A stretch of 64,000 bases of DNA from Caenorhabditis remanei. Its lineage: Eukaryota > Nematoda > Chromadorea > Rhabditida > Rhabditidae. Where the stretch lies: assembly GCF_010183535.1 (NCBI RefSeq), contig NC_071331.1, forward strand, positions 4,526,001 through 4,590,000, given 5' to 3'. The notes beneath the pieces were generated by a model. It was not told the origin of the DNA, did not search any database, and was given only the letters and a program-made list of their open reading frames with translations. Below, in pieces: positions 10,171 to 21,899 of this stretch. Within the stretch, counting starts at the first letter, position 1, and every line of letters begins with the position of its first letter. Both the position numbers and the translations under genes were made by a program.

Positions 10171-10953
10171 AAATGATACACAAAATAAAACAAACACAGT
10201 GAACAAGCTAGATAGTGTTACCCCTTAAAACACGCTGTTTGTGAAAACTATGACATTTTTTTAACGAAATTAGCAGAGTGAGACATTTATTCATGCCACA
10301 TTCCGTCAAATCATCGTTTCTATTTAACACTTCCAGGATCATGATGACTGGTGTTCGCTTGACAACCACAGGCGAACCTGTAACGCATTATAGCACAATG
10401 ACGAAACAGTCAATGTTACTTTGCTAGTGAAGTTTGATGCCTCGAGTTTTTTTCAACTGAACTACTGGATGAAAGAACATTCCGGAAGTAGGCAAATAAA
10501 AACGAAGTTGAAAATACGAATTATCAACAACAGCAAAATCCATGTTTCATTTGTCTTTTTTATGAAGCAGTGTTTATAACTACGCTCTTTTTTCGAGGTA
10601 TAAAATTCAAACCTTGAAAAAGACAAACACAGTTTGAGGAATGCAAAAAATTACCTGCTATTAGAGGATAATAAGAAGGATGCAATTTCACATGCTTTAG
10701 AAACAGAAAACTTGATTCTAAAATTCTTTTTCACTGCGTTCTGATGAATAGTTTTTCTAAAAATGCATTAGGACGAAGTTCCCTACTCTAAAAATAATTT
10801 ATGCTTATCCAGGTGCATCTTTTGAAATTTCCATTGAGATTTTTGATTTAAAAGTTTAAAATTCCAAAACCCATGTTTCACATTTGTTTCTTAAGTCTAC
10901 TTCAGATTTTTTATAAATATTGACAACCAAATATATATATCTTTCTTATTTCA

Positions 10954-11019
10954 CTGTTTCATTACCAGAACAATTTGGGAGGAAAACTGGTTTATTAATG
11001 AACAAAAGTTAGTAATTCC
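10954..11019 (+). ncRNA. Predicted 21U-RNA (piRNA) locus
   Basis: Exact core at 10954-10961; TAAT initiator, 5' U at 10999 (38 nt). Confidence 0.65.
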
Positions 11020-11109
11020 TATAAAAAAGTTATTTTCTAATCAGTCAGATTATTCTCGTGAGAAAGAACTGTAACTGTTGCTGGAATACTTTCTGTGAGA
11101 ACCTGAATT

Positions 11110-11176
11110 GGTCTTGAAAAGAGGAACCAATTATGTATACTCCCATTGAGCAATACATCACACAATGATGAAACAG
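11110..11176 (-). ncRNA. Predicted 21U-RNA (piRNA) locus
   Basis: Exact core on minus at 11169-11176; TAAT initiator, 5' U at 11130 (39 nt). Converges with the locus at 10954. Confidence 0.65.
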
Positions 11177-11311
11177 AGAATTTGAATCATATTTCTTGCA
11201 ACAGGAACTAAGCTAGAGGTAACGGTATGGAATTGTAGCACTTGGGAAACAGTGTTTCTTTATTGTGAAATATATTATATTTTTAATCTTTTTTAATAAT
11301 CAGTCTTACTA

Positions 11312-11568
11312 CTGCCGAAAAAATACAGTTTCGACAAGGATTTTCAAAAAAAAATTTCGCGGGCTGGAACACGCAAGCGCATAAAGTTGTGGGAGGAGCT
11401 TAAACTGCAAGCGGCGCGGTTCTTAATTTGGAAAAAAACAACTGGAATTAGAACCGCGCCGTTTATTTAAGCTTGCATTAAGCTCCGCCCACAAGTTTAT
11501 GCGCTTGCGCGTTTCAGCGCGCGAATTTTTTTTTGAAAATCCTTGTCGAAACTTTATTTTTTCGACAG
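11312..11568. mobile_element. TA-flanked MITE (Tc1/mariner-type target)
   Basis: 257 bp with TA at each side (11310-11311 and 11569-11570). Terminal inverted repeats start CTGYCGAAAAAATA and continue AGTTTCGACAAGGATTTTC. The whole element is close to a palindrome, with GC-rich inner arms (GCGCATAAAGTTGTGGG against CCCACAAGTTTATGCGC, and CGGCGCGGTTCTAATT-like sequence). No transposase. Confidence 0.75.
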
Positions 11569-11649
11569 TATTAAATAGATTTGGATAGAAGGTCCGAAAT
11601 GAAGAGGTTCAAGAGCAAGAGATTCAAACAAATTGACCATAATTTTGTG

Positions 11650-11715
11650 GAATAAGAAATAGTATTTTTATTGTAACAAAAATGTATCACTTAAATATAA
11701 AACTCTTTGAAACTG
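11650..11715 (-). ncRNA. Candidate 21U-RNA locus, variant core
   Basis: CAGTTTCA on minus at 11708-11715; 5' U at 11670 (38 nt). Confidence 0.45.
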
Positions 11716-12113
11716 CAATGTGTATCAATATTTCTCTGTGAAAATGATCATAATTAAAAAATGATCATAATTCAAACTTGATAAATTTTTTCGGAGCATT
11801 TTTGGTGAACATTGCATACGAGAAGAAAATAACAGGAAAGAAACTTTACAATGACGATATTACTAAAAGAAAAAACGCACAAATCTGTAACGTTTTTGAA
11901 ACGGCAACATTCACATCAAAATTAGCGTGTTTAGCATTGCAACTGATCACTTTTTAACGATTTTCAGTTTCACAGAACGATAATGAGGACAATGGAAATA
12001 ACAAAAACATACATTTCAGCTACAAAGTCTGAAAAAACAACAAGATAAGAGATGAATCAGCCAATGAAGTGTGTCGATGTGTAATTCCCATTTTTAAATT
12101 CGAAACTAATGAT

Positions 12114-12179
12114 CAAGTCAAAAACAGGCGTTAATCACAGAAAAAACAAATCACAGTTTTCACATAGATTATGAAACAG
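12114..12179 (-). ncRNA. Predicted 21U-RNA (piRNA) locus
   Basis: Exact core on minus at 12172-12179; TGAT initiator, 5' U at 12134 (38 nt). Confidence 0.65.
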
Positions 12180-12628
12180 AAATATCACGAATGTTTTTCA
12201 GAATGATCTAGACAGCAACCGTACGACTTTGATCTCAAACTATCCACATACCAAATTCTCGTTTTTATCTCCAATCTGATGTTCATAATGAATGGGTAAA
12301 TCACAATATTATTGAATAGGCGTATTGAAACATAGATCAATCTGTTTTTTCAGATGACGTTTCCATGAGATGCATTCAATTCTTGATTTGCCAATCGATT
12401 CCTTGAAACTCGCATGAGTGAGTTATCATTGCAATTATTTCAAAAACTAAGCGATTGAAACGGCATTTTTCATAAACATACAGAAGAACTCCAAGACAAA
12501 TTTTAGGCTTTAAACTTCCAAAAAATCGTTGGTTACAGTATTTTTGCATTGTAAGTCAAATATCTCCCCGCTTCAAACATTTTACCCGTCTTTCCAATTG
12601 TTCATCCGTTAGATCTCTAAAAATTCAT

Positions 12629-12696
12629 CAGTTTCAATTTGACTTTTTTCTAACGTGTTGAAGTTCTCAAGTTAGTCAACGACTCTTACTGTGTTC
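12629..12696 (+). ncRNA. Candidate 21U-RNA locus, variant core
   Basis: CAGTTTCA at 12629-12636; TAGT initiator, 5' U at 12676 (40 nt). Confidence 0.45.
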
Positions 12697-13790
12697 ACTT
12701 TTTTCCAAACACCCACACATTTTCTGTTTCTCCATGTCTATAATTTGTTTCCAGCTATCATCTCTATAATCTGTACTTGAGATGCTTGTATGAGAAACGT
12801 CGAAAATTGTAAGTTCTAAATAACTTGAAGCTTTCAAACAACGGTAATTGTTTCTTTTATCAAGTTGTATAAAATATTCCTGATGTCAGTGTCCTGTTTG
12901 AGAAAGAGTTGAAAATTAAGCACGTATTTATGTTGAAAATTAAGCAAGTATTAGTTTTTTTTATTGTGGTTTTCTTCAACAAAATAGAAACGCACAACAA
13001 TTGATTACGTGAATTGCATTATTACATAATAGTATTCTCCGGAATAACACTTTCTTAAAACAGTCGTTTTTTTAATGTGACAGAAGTCAACATTTTGTGA
13101 ATAACTCCAGTTATTAGCCAAAGGGTCTACGAGTTTAACTTTGTTGGTTTCCTTTTCTTGCTGGAAGTATCGAAGCACTCTTAATATTCTCTGACATAAA
13201 GAAACAACTTGATTTGTGATAAACTTTCGTAGCTGTTATTCTAGCTTTTATGAACTAACCAATTGGAGATTATCAGCGCTTCCAATAAAAAAAAAGAATC
13301 AGGTAACAGTTGTCAGAAACTGGAATATATGTAGTTGTCAGGACCCGATTTGTTTTTTTTTGCTTCTTGTCTGTCATTTTCATTCGTTAAACGCTACACT
13401 TTCAGTTGGAAAAATAGGATTTCACTACAGACAGATGAAGCTTCTGTAGACGATCATTCAAAATTAAATTCGAATGACTTTGGAGGAATCTGGATAAAAA
13501 ATCACTGTTCCACAATGTTGGAAATATAAGAAAGGCAGAATTTGGAAAGTTTTAATTTTGATTAACAAAATACGAAAAAGCTAAAAATTTCTGTGGCTGC
13601 TCACAGGATAATTTCTTTTTTGCAAAAAGTTGCATTTTACCTGAAAATTCAATGTTTTTTCACAGAAAAAGTTGCGATCAGAGCAAATTAAGATAATTCT
13701 GTTGGGGAGTTCCAGTAAAATAACCACTATGGGTTGTTTCCAGTTCCACCTCATATAAAGCCTACGTTTTCTGAAACTTCACATCATTGA

Positions 13791-15003
13791 TAAATACGTG
13801 AACTTTATTCGAATATCAGAAACAGAATCGGCAACGTCGCCAACTCTGTGATAAACAATTGAACTGGAGGAAAAATATAAAAACACGTGAACTACACAGA
13901 GAAGAAAAGAATTTCCAGAATCGGCAAAGTTGCCGATCCTGTTAATAAAATATACTCCAAAACATTTAGAAACGTGAACTTGGTGGCAGTAGAGAGAGTA
14001 CTTCGTGGATAGAATCGTTCTACGAAATCGTGAAAACTGTCGATAAAATAAAGTATATGCCGACGATATATATTAGATGGGTGTCATACAAGTCTAAGTT
14101 GTCTGAAATAATAATGGTTTACAGAAAACTTTGTTTTCTGTTACTAACCTTCGTGAAGATTTATTCCAATTGTATCAAAATTAAGTGAGTGATAAACCAA
14201 CACTTCTAGTTATTGATTCAAAAAAAGACTGACAAACTGATAATTTGGGTCCTGCAATATGAATTTTTATAATGTTGTATACGACTTACCTGTCCGCGAG
14301 AAAAACCCCTTCAAATAGTTTTGCATTCAGATAGTGCGAGAATGAAAAACATTGCTCTAGAACCGCGTTTTTATAAATCTAGGGCACGTTGATATTTTTT
14401 CAACGGTTTTTATTCCATGATATTTATTTGAATGCGAAGAAAATTCATTTCTCATTCTGCGGTGGTGTTAGGAGATTTTTTTCGTTTTCTTTTGCGGCAT
14501 AAAAGTAAGTCGTATACAACATTATAAAAATTCATATTGCAGGACCCAAATTATCAGTTTGTCAGTCTTTTTTTGAATCAATAACTAGAAGTGTTGGTTT
14601 ATCACTCACTTAATTTTGATACAATTGGAATAAATCTTCACGAAGGTTAGTAACAGAAAACAAAGTTTTCTGTAAACCATTATTATTTCAGACAACTTAG
14701 ACTTGTATGACACCCATCTAATATATATCGTCGGCATATACTTTATTTTATCGACAGTTTTCACGATTTCGTAGAACGATTCTATCCACGAAGTACTCTC
14801 TCTACTGCCACCAAGTTCACGTTTCTAAATGTTTTGGAGTATATTTTATTAACAGGATCGGCAACTTTGCCGATTCTGGAAATTCTTTTCTTCTCTGTGT
14901 AGTTCACGTGTTTTTATATTTTTCCTCCAGTTCAATTGTTTATCACAGAGTTGGCGACGTTGCCGATTCTGTTTCTGATATTCGAATAAAGTTCACGTGT
15001 TTA
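13791..15003. repeat. Snapback: 499-bp inverted arms around a 215-bp loop
   Basis: Left arm 13,791-14,289 and right arm 14,505-15,003 are reverse complements over 499 bp each. I found only one or two differences, near the outer ends (ATACGTG against ACACGTG). The loop is 14,290-14,504. Each arm contains ACGTGAACT strings next to GC-rich palindromes (CGGCAACGTCGCC, ATCGGCAAAGTTGCCGAT). No coding frame and no clear target duplication. Transcription through it would give a nearly perfect 0.5-kb double-stranded RNA. It could be a foldback transposon or a recent inverted duplication. Confidence 0.85.
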
Positions 15004-15701
15004 TTTTGTCAATGGTGATAGGCTATAATACTGTATGCATAATACTGTACTTCAAAACTGACAGAGAGAGCTGTGACAGAGCATCTCATGATTGGCGCAT
15101 TTTTCTCGTTTTCTAGTTATTTTCTGATTTTTAACGCTTGCATACGAGAATTTTCTCAGTTTTGTTTGAAAATTCCATTTTGAGGAATTTCCTGGGCTCC
15201 TACATAAAAATTACGAATTTTCTAAAAAGATAGAACTAAAATAAAAATTTCCAAATTCCAGCTTTCTTATATCACAAGTTAGAGAGAATTAAACTAATAT
15301 CAGGCTGAAGTCGATTCTTATAGTTCCATGATGCAAATCTCGGTTAGTTATATTTCTGTGAGTTAACACGGGTCCGGTGGCTTCTCTTAGTGTACTTCAG
15401 GCCAAGTACCAAAAAAAGGGAAAACCGTCAAAAAAACCATTAGAGCCGACACTTATTGGTAGTCTTGTCCAAAGTCAAATTTTACTGTTTTTTTAGTTAC
15501 ACCTATATTGTCAACGAACAATTCAAATTGGTAAAAAGTATGCTGTGAGTGTTAGTTAACAAGGGAACAAAGTGGAACCGGTAATCTAATATATGGTGAT
15601 CTCCTGGTCTTAATGAATTAAAATGTAAATATGTGAACCCGAAATCTGAGCTTCTCGAAACGGTATTTTTTTATTTCGATGAACTGTTCAGTGTAAAATA
15701 A

Positions 15702-15767
15702 CGTTTTTATCATGTATTTTGAATGACTTTAAACCAGGTTTCTGGCATTCTTGATGTTTTGAAACTG
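15702..15767 (-). ncRNA. Candidate 21U-RNA locus, variant core
   Basis: CAGTTTCA on minus at 15760-15767; 5' U at 15722 (38 nt). Confidence 0.45.
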
Positions 15768-15924
15768 TGATTGATTCACGGATTTCAAATGTTCTCTCTT
15801 TCACGCAGTACGTTTCCAATTTCTACCCGAATTCTTCCTACGACAAGCCTGATAGTTTTTCTCTTTTATTTCTCAATGTTTATTCGAACATCGTGAAAAA
15901 CACACGGAGAAATCTACAGACAGC

Positions 15925-15991
15925 ATCTTCAAAAATTGGATGGAAATGTTTAAAAATAACAATTTTCGCTTATGGCTGTGTTTTGAAACAG
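15925..15991 (-). ncRNA. Predicted 21U-RNA (piRNA) locus
   Basis: Exact core on minus at 15984-15991; CATT initiator, 5' U at 15945 (39 nt). Confidence 0.65.
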
Positions 15992-16166
15992 TAACTTCAT
16001 TGCTTTACTTTTTTTAACCAATAAATCTAAATAATTCACTAAACATCCCAAAATTTTTCAGTTTCAAGATGTTTAGATTACGTTCACATGCTGTAATTGA
16101 AATTGATAGTAAGATTCTGAAACATTGGTTTTCTTTTTTTTTGCGAGTGTTCTTCCGACTAATAAA

Positions 16167-16233
16167 CTGTTTCAATATAATCACTTGTACATATTTCGAA
16201 TGTTTGATTTAATGGCGCAGATCTGTGAAGTGT
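16167..16233 (+). ncRNA. Predicted 21U-RNA (piRNA) locus
   Basis: Exact core at 16167-16174; TAAT initiator, 5' U at 16213 (39 nt). Confidence 0.65.
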
Positions 16234-16709
16234 TTCTCAAATTATAACTGACGTTACTTATTTAGATTCATCACATACATACGTAGTCTGGATCTTGAAA
16301 AAAAATGAATATCTAACTATTGAGCTCAAGAATCCAAGTATGCATGGCTTTTTAGTCCGGTTACAAGTATTCCTTATTATCCGGAATTTGAAGCCAAAAG
16401 TTAGTCTACGTTGACAATATTTCTGCAAAGTTTTCACGAAACAACAAGTGTCCAATCAGGGTAATTTACTTCATTGCTGAAAATGCAGAATAATTTTTGA
16501 GAATTTGACAAACAGCCTGATGTTTTTCGTTTGTGCATAAGCAAGGTTGCTATGAAAAACCGGAAGAATGTGAAAAAAGAATGAAAACTATGATATTAAA
16601 CAAAAATCTTATATGCAACTGATAAGCAGAAACGAAAAAGGCACAAAAATAGTTTTTCAAGAAAAAGCTGTGAAGCGATGAAAATATATTCTTGTTGTTG
16701 ACTGTTGTT

Positions 16710-16776
16710 GATACGGAACCGAATTTGACACTGACTTACAATGTGTGTGCAAAAGGAACAAAACACTTTGAAACAG
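16710..16776 (-). ncRNA. Predicted 21U-RNA (piRNA) locus
   Basis: Exact core on minus at 16769-16776; CAGT initiator, 5' U at 16730 (39 nt). Confidence 0.65.
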
Positions 16777-17040
16777 AAATTATGTACAAAACAAACGCAA
16801 TGAAGAAGCTATTACTGTTAACTTCAAACACGTTTTTTAATGAATAATATTGTACTTTGAGGCTCCTGTTCATGTCACACACTATCAAATCTTCTTTCCT
16901 TGTTCATTAGAATACGATACCATGCTACTTTTATTTACTTTATTACTCCAACCGGAAACAAAACATCACACATTAGTGAAAGATGAATTTTTATTCGGGT
17001 AAGAAATGTTCGTTATTTCAATTTTGACTTTTATGTACAA

Positions 17041-17270
17041 ACCAGCCTGTTTCCCCCCGCCTTCGGCGGTTGAGCCGGCTGGTCTCACTTCATTCACGTG
17101 GTCATTGACTTTCGAATGTGCCCGCATGGCCGAGTGGTCTAAATCGGCTGTCGTTGTCCAAAGAACGCCAGTTTGGTTTTGCCCGCTGGCTCAGTTTCAC
17201 TTCTCTTTCCAAAACAGCTGCGGACATCGCCTCAGACAACGCCCACTTGTCTTTTATATATAAGAATGAT
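17041..17270 (+). mobile_element. tRNA-headed GC-rich repeat (SINE-like), copy B
   Basis: Uninterrupted relative of 4439-5728, same order: hairpin, tRNA-like 5' half at about 17,119-17,150, tail TTGTCTTTTATATATAAG. Some 70 bp downstream (17,343-17,370) there is a tRNA 3'-half-like stretch with a good B box (GGTTCGAGACC). That stretch is not present after the other copies. Confidence 0.6.
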
Positions 17271-17313
17271 GATGTCTGAATTACAGATATTGAGATTTCA
17301 GAGACACTTGGAA

Positions 17314-17321
17314 TGAAACAG
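17314..17321 (-). promoter_or_regulatory. 21U-RNA promoter core without a phased initiator
   Basis: Exact core on minus, but no YRNT at 37-41 nt; the nearest candidate is at 34 nt (17280). It lies next to the SINE-like copy B. Confidence 0.35.
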
Positions 17322-17417
17322 AAGATCATGTCTAACACACAGAAGGTCGGTGGTTCGAGACCGCTCGAGATTTTCTCGATTTTTGTTTCCTTTGTGACAA
17401 GAGGATTTGATGAAATT

Positions 17418-17483
17418 CTGTTTCACAGTGTTTTTATCAATAGACTATGTTTTGAAGAGCAATCTGGCGTTTAATTCCATCTC
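17418..17483 (+). ncRNA. Predicted 21U-RNA (piRNA) locus
   Basis: Exact core at 17418-17425; CAAT initiator, 5' U at 17463 (38 nt). Confidence 0.65.
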
Positions 17484-17800
17484 TGCAAATATTTTCTGCT
17501 TATCCAGATTCCAATCTTTATTCTCATTCAGGTTTGAAATTTAGTTTGACAATGTTAAATCTCAAAGTATGTACATGCTTTACATTTCTCTTTCAAATTA
17601 CTGAAAAGTTGTATAAATGTTCGTATGATAAAACTCGGTGAAAAAATTTCCCTTATCCACGTTTTCATCATATCGTTATAAACTGGGATCAAAAATTTCA
17701 CTAATGATCTGTATATTGGTTCAAAAAATACTTGCCTTGACATGCTGTAACTGTCTGTTGCTGGAATATTTCCGGTAGAAAGTGAAGCACTATTGAAAAC

Positions 17801-17867
17801 AGAAATCAGCACAGAAATGAAACGAAAAGAGAAAATAACCCATTGATGTCACACAATGATGAAACAG
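17801..17867 (-). ncRNA. Predicted 21U-RNA (piRNA) locus
   Basis: Exact core on minus at 17860-17867; CGTT initiator, 5' U at 17821 (39 nt). Confidence 0.65.
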
Positions 17868-18245
17868 ACAATTAGAAGTCTTAAATGACATCAGCAATCC
17901 TATTCCTACAAGAGGATATGAACACAAGTAGAGGCGTCGTTTTCAAATTGGACCATTAATTTTTGTCTCTTTCTTATATTCAAGTTTTAAGAGAGAGGAA
18001 TTGATAACATTCGAACTTGATAAGTTTTTTAAAGTTTGTGATACAGAACATTTTTTGGTTAGTATTCGATAAATTACATGCATAAAACAAAAGAAACAAT
18101 TCAAGTAAAAAAATCGGGGACGTAATGTTCGTAATTAGTTTGTTATAAATAATGAACATTACGAAACAGTAAAAATGAAAAAGTAAAATAAAAGAAATAA
18201 CAAGAATCTGAAAAATCTTTTTTTCAAACCTTTTTGATTTTTGTT

Positions 18246-18311
18246 CTGTTTCAATGACATAATTTCAGTTTGTTCAAAAAATTTAATTGTTAATGATAAA
18301 AACTCTTATGA
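18246..18311 (+). ncRNA. Predicted 21U-RNA (piRNA) locus
   Basis: Exact core at 18246-18253; TGTT initiator, 5' U at 18291 (38 nt). Confidence 0.65.
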
Positions 18312-18486
18312 AATCAAAACATGCTCACAACCTCTAATAGGAAAACGTGAGCATTTCAACATACATTTTTTTGAAATTATTTTCTGTTCCCAAAAACGCT
18401 AATAAACGTAATCGAAATGCCAAAGCATTAAATTCATCTAGCAAGAGGAAAACTAAGGCTTCCATTCGGTCCAGTCGGGTTCGGTC

Positions 18487-18893
18487 CATAGTTGTCAAGG
18501 CCCGGCCCGGGCCGGGCCGGGCCGGGCCTTGTCGGCGAAATCAGGGCCCGGCCCGGCCCGAAGGCCCGGGCAAATTGGCGCGAAAGTCAAATTTTCAAAT
18601 TTTTTCAAATTTTTTGAATTTTTTTGAATTTTTTTGCGAAAAAGTCACATTTTCGACTATCAGTCAGAATTAGAAGAAATTCTGAAAAATAGTCAAAAAT
18701 GGTCACATTTCCGATGAAAAATTGAAAAAAATTGGAAAAAAAAATTGGAAAAAAAAAGGTCGTTTTTTGAAGCCGGGCCTTCGGGCCGGGCCGGGCCTTG
18801 AAAATTTTCTACCGGCCCGGCCCGGCCCGGCCCGGCCCGGGCCTTCGGGCCTTGCCGGGCCTTGCCGGGCCGGCCCGGGCCTTGACAACTATG
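18487..18893. mobile_element. hAT-like MITE, CATAGTTGTCAAGGC ends
   Basis: 407 bp with perfect terminal repeats (CATAGTTGTCAAGGCCCGG) and a perfect 8-bp duplication GTTCGGTC (18,479-18,486 and 18,894-18,901). The ends are built from GGCCC/GGGCC blocks; the middle is A/T-rich with a small hairpin (AGAATT..AGAAATTCT). Short alanine/proline/glycine-rich frames here come from the GC blocks and are not genes. Confidence 0.85.
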
Positions 18894-18901
18894 GTTCGGT
18901 C

Positions 18902-20330
18902 CGACCGCCGACCGACCGAGCCGACCGAGTTCCGCATTTCTGCGTGAAGTGTTTGCGTATTTATTGGCGGAAGTTTAAAGTTCACGGTCTTCGAAACTTC
19001 CAATTCGCAGAAAACCTGACCCAAGTCCAAAAGAGCGCAGTTGCATCACACCAAAAATTTCCAAAAAAATTTCGCGAATTTTTGTACTGAAAACGCGGTT
19101 TTTTGAAGTTTTTTCAGAGTGTGGAATTTTTTCTCGAAAAACTTTATGAAAAAAGTGATAGATCGGATCAATATCTATCATTTAAACACAAAACCAGAAA
19201 AATATATTATGTCTCAGTGCTTCTGCTCCTCGCGACGCTGTATTTCATAAAATTAGGTTTTTCTACTGAACCAAAGAGTTTCTAGGATAATTCTCGCTCA
19301 TTAAATTGTGAATGGGTGTGTCTTTGTGCCAGCAAACTTTAAAAAATATGAAAAACCTGTATGGATCATGAGATAAAGCCTATTTTGCTGAAAATCACAA
19401 AAAGAGGAGTATCAATTTCCGTTCATGACATAATTTCATGTTTTTGTGCTCAATGTGTAGCTTTTTGGACGCTCTATCCATTTTTCATCACACATTTATG
19501 AAACAATTTTTTTAATCCGAGAACGGCTGAAAATAAGGTTTTCAGTGCTAAAAATTCGCTTCCCGCCGAATGTTCAGATCAAAAACTTTGTTCACGCGTT
19601 TTGCGTCAGTATGAGTTTGTTTGCCTAGATTGGAGGTTTCGAAGACCGTGAAGTTTAATAATTTTTTCACAAAATTTCAGAATTTTTCGAAATTCAATTA
19701 GCGAAAAGTGCGCTGACAATAATATCAAAACATGATTGACTTTGAAAAATTTGACGAATTTCGAGTGATTTTTGAAACGCCATGTTGATCGGTCTTCACT
19801 GGATAAGTTATTGAAATCATTGAAGAATCGCAAAAAAATGAAAAAAGTTGAATACAAAGTTAGGTAGACGGCAGATCGATCATAGAATTTGTTGTTTTCA
19901 AGTTTTTTTAAGTTCTGAAAAATGAAAATTATGTTACTGGAACTTGCATTAATGTCGTCAGAAATAAGTTAGGCTATTGGATACAGAAACGATATTACTC
20001 CACAGAAAGATCAATAAAGCATGAATCAATAAACAAAAATACACTTTTCATCCGAGGAAATCAGCATTTTTAAGCAAAAGTTGTTTTAGAAAAAAGAAAC
20101 CTTCCATCTAGATTCAGTGATGCAAAGAATTTTTCGGAAGGAAAGATTCGGTCAACAAAACAATAGTAACGGTAGACGGTTAAAAAATTAAGAAAACAGT
20201 GATTTTTTAAACATAATTATTCCCGAATTATCCTGTGAAGCCAAATTTAACAAGGATGAACTGCCCAAACGAAAATTTGATAAAGAAATTGTAAACAGAT
20301 AAAGTGAAAAATCGAATCGGTAAACTTTTT
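18902..20330. other. Stretch without piRNA cores; contains a spaced inverted repeat
   Basis: A 28-bp segment at 18,975-19,002 returns inverted at 19,631-19,658 with about two mismatches (ACGGTCTTCGAAAC core), which may mark the ends of an old element of about 690 bp. No exact CTGTTTCA and no coding exon were found. Confidence 0.45.
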
Positions 20331-20332
20331 TC

Positions 20333-20400
20333 CTGTTTCACTTCGGTACCATAAAACTTAAGACACATCGACGGTCTGCTAGATTCGTCGATACTTTCCA
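20333..20400 (+). ncRNA. Predicted 21U-RNA (piRNA) locus
   Basis: Exact core at 20333-20340; TGCT initiator, 5' U at 20380 (40 nt), alternative CGGT at 35 nt. Confidence 0.55.
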
Positions 20401-20570
20401 CTGTTTCTAATTGTGCACATTAAAACAAAATTTACACCTACAAGTCAATAGTCAATAATCGAAGTCTCCTATTTTTTACATAGAAAAACTATTTTTCAGC
20501 GGCACAAATAAAACCGATTTTTAAAAACTTTTTGGGTCGAATTACAATTTTGTTCAGAATTAGTTTAACT

Positions 20571-20636
20571 AGAAGACGCGTAGAGGTAGAAGCAATAATT
20601 GGGCTTTATTGACACATACATAGTTTTGTGAAACAG
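20571..20636 (-). ncRNA. Predicted 21U-RNA (piRNA) locus
   Basis: Exact core on minus at 20629-20636; TGCT initiator, 5' U at 20591 (38 nt). Confidence 0.65.
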
Positions 20637-20914
20637 TGCTTACACACATTTGCTAAATAATCTATTGCGAGACAAACACTCGATGGGTCTCCCCATTAAC
20701 TGTACTTCAAACTGTTGTAAAATAAGTTTTCCCCACACTCGAAACACCGACAGACTAAACTGTGCGTGAATGTCATAAGAGTGAATCCTATCACTAAATC
20801 GGTGACATTTTGTGAAATACAATAAATAAACAATAAGAAACAGATATACATTTTTTAAACGTTTTCAGTATCAGCGACTTCGAGACCATAATCAATATTG
20901 AATATTAAAAACAT

Positions 20915-20980
20915 TTATGTTAATTATGACGTGAAATGTTTCTCAAGCGGGACGTTGTGAATATAGTGTATCTGAAACAG
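20915..20980 (-). ncRNA. Predicted 21U-RNA (piRNA) locus
   Basis: Exact core on minus at 20973-20980; CATT initiator, 5' U at 20935 (38 nt). Confidence 0.65.
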
Positions 20981-21266
20981 GTGGATTTCAACCGTTTCAA
21001 GATATTATTTTCAGTATTCATTTCTTTCAATTTGGATATATAATAAACTTGTTTTCAATTTCTAAAAATGATTATATCTGTACTGCTAGGGTGCAAACAG
21101 AAACCACGGTTTTAAGTTTTATGCCATTGAATCTTGAAATCACTGAAAATAGTTCACTGAGCCTTTTCAACGTTTTGAAAAATAAATATTTCTATTTAAA
21201 AAAATGAAGAAAACAGTATCAAGGTCTGGATATAGACAAAGAGTTGTTCTTGTTTAAAAATGATAT

Positions 21267-21332
21267 ACAATGCAACCGACGGAAGCACTGATAAAAAATA
21301 AAAAATGTGGATTTAACAGTTCTCTGAAACAG
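21267..21332 (-). ncRNA. Predicted 21U-RNA (piRNA) locus
   Basis: Exact core on minus at 21325-21332; CAGT initiator, 5' U at 21287 (38 nt). Confidence 0.65.
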
Positions 21333-21832
21333 TGATTAGGGAAACTAGTGGAACAGAATGGCAAAATAAGTTTGTACAAGCAAAATAATGGAATATGATT
21401 CGTAGTTTGTCTTAGTTTTTCTCTCAGTCTTCTCCAGGAAAACATAATTTATTGTCAATACCAAGAAGATATCGAAGCTAATTAAAATGAACAAATTCTA
21501 ATTCAAACAGTTGAAAAACGGTAATTCTTTATTGTCATAGCCATTTCTCTCCAATTGTTGTACAAATTTTGGGCAATATGGTTTCCAGATAATTTTGGAT
21601 GGGAAGTTTCAGAGAAAAACAAAAATTACACTGAAAATGCTTCAAACATATAGCGGAACTCGCCTAAAATATTCTGAAATGAGAAAAGTGACAAAAGTGT
21701 ACTTTTGGTTCTAGTTTTATCAGTTCAGACAGAAAGATTAAAAGCCTTCAAAACTCACAACGTTTATAAACTTTTTGAGACAGAAAATTTATATTTGATT
21801 ATATGCAGGCAAGGTACGCGAAAATCAAAAGT

Positions 21833-21899
21833 CCAGACGACACGCCAAACCCAGTAGCGATGAAAATCTTAAAATGTGAAAATGATTATTTTGAAACAG
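21833..21899 (-). ncRNA. Predicted 21U-RNA (piRNA) locus
   Basis: Exact core on minus at 21892-21899; TACT initiator, 5' U at 21853 (39 nt). Confidence 0.65.

Larger units (their letters stand above)
9958..11311. other. piRNA cluster segment
   Basis: No coding exon seen. It carries cores at 10163, 10954 and 11169 plus one-mismatch forms near 10402, 10699 and 11245. Confidence 0.55.
11569..13790. other. piRNA cluster segment, otherwise empty
   Basis: A+T-rich. Cores at 11708 (variant), 12172 and 12629 (variant); after about 12,730 the motif thins out. The frames at 13,216-13,530 have no coding features. Confidence 0.5.
15004..17040. other. piRNA cluster segment, no gene seen
   Basis: Nothing recognisable from 15,004 to 15,700. 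After that cores appear at 15760 (variant), 15984, 16167 and 16769. Short frames at 15,767 and 16,258 show no family features. Confidence 0.5.

Noticed and set aside
18703..19090. Proline/glycine/alanine-rich frames near 18.5-19.0 kb
   Set aside because: They are translations of GGGCC/GGCCC blocks in the ends of a MITE.
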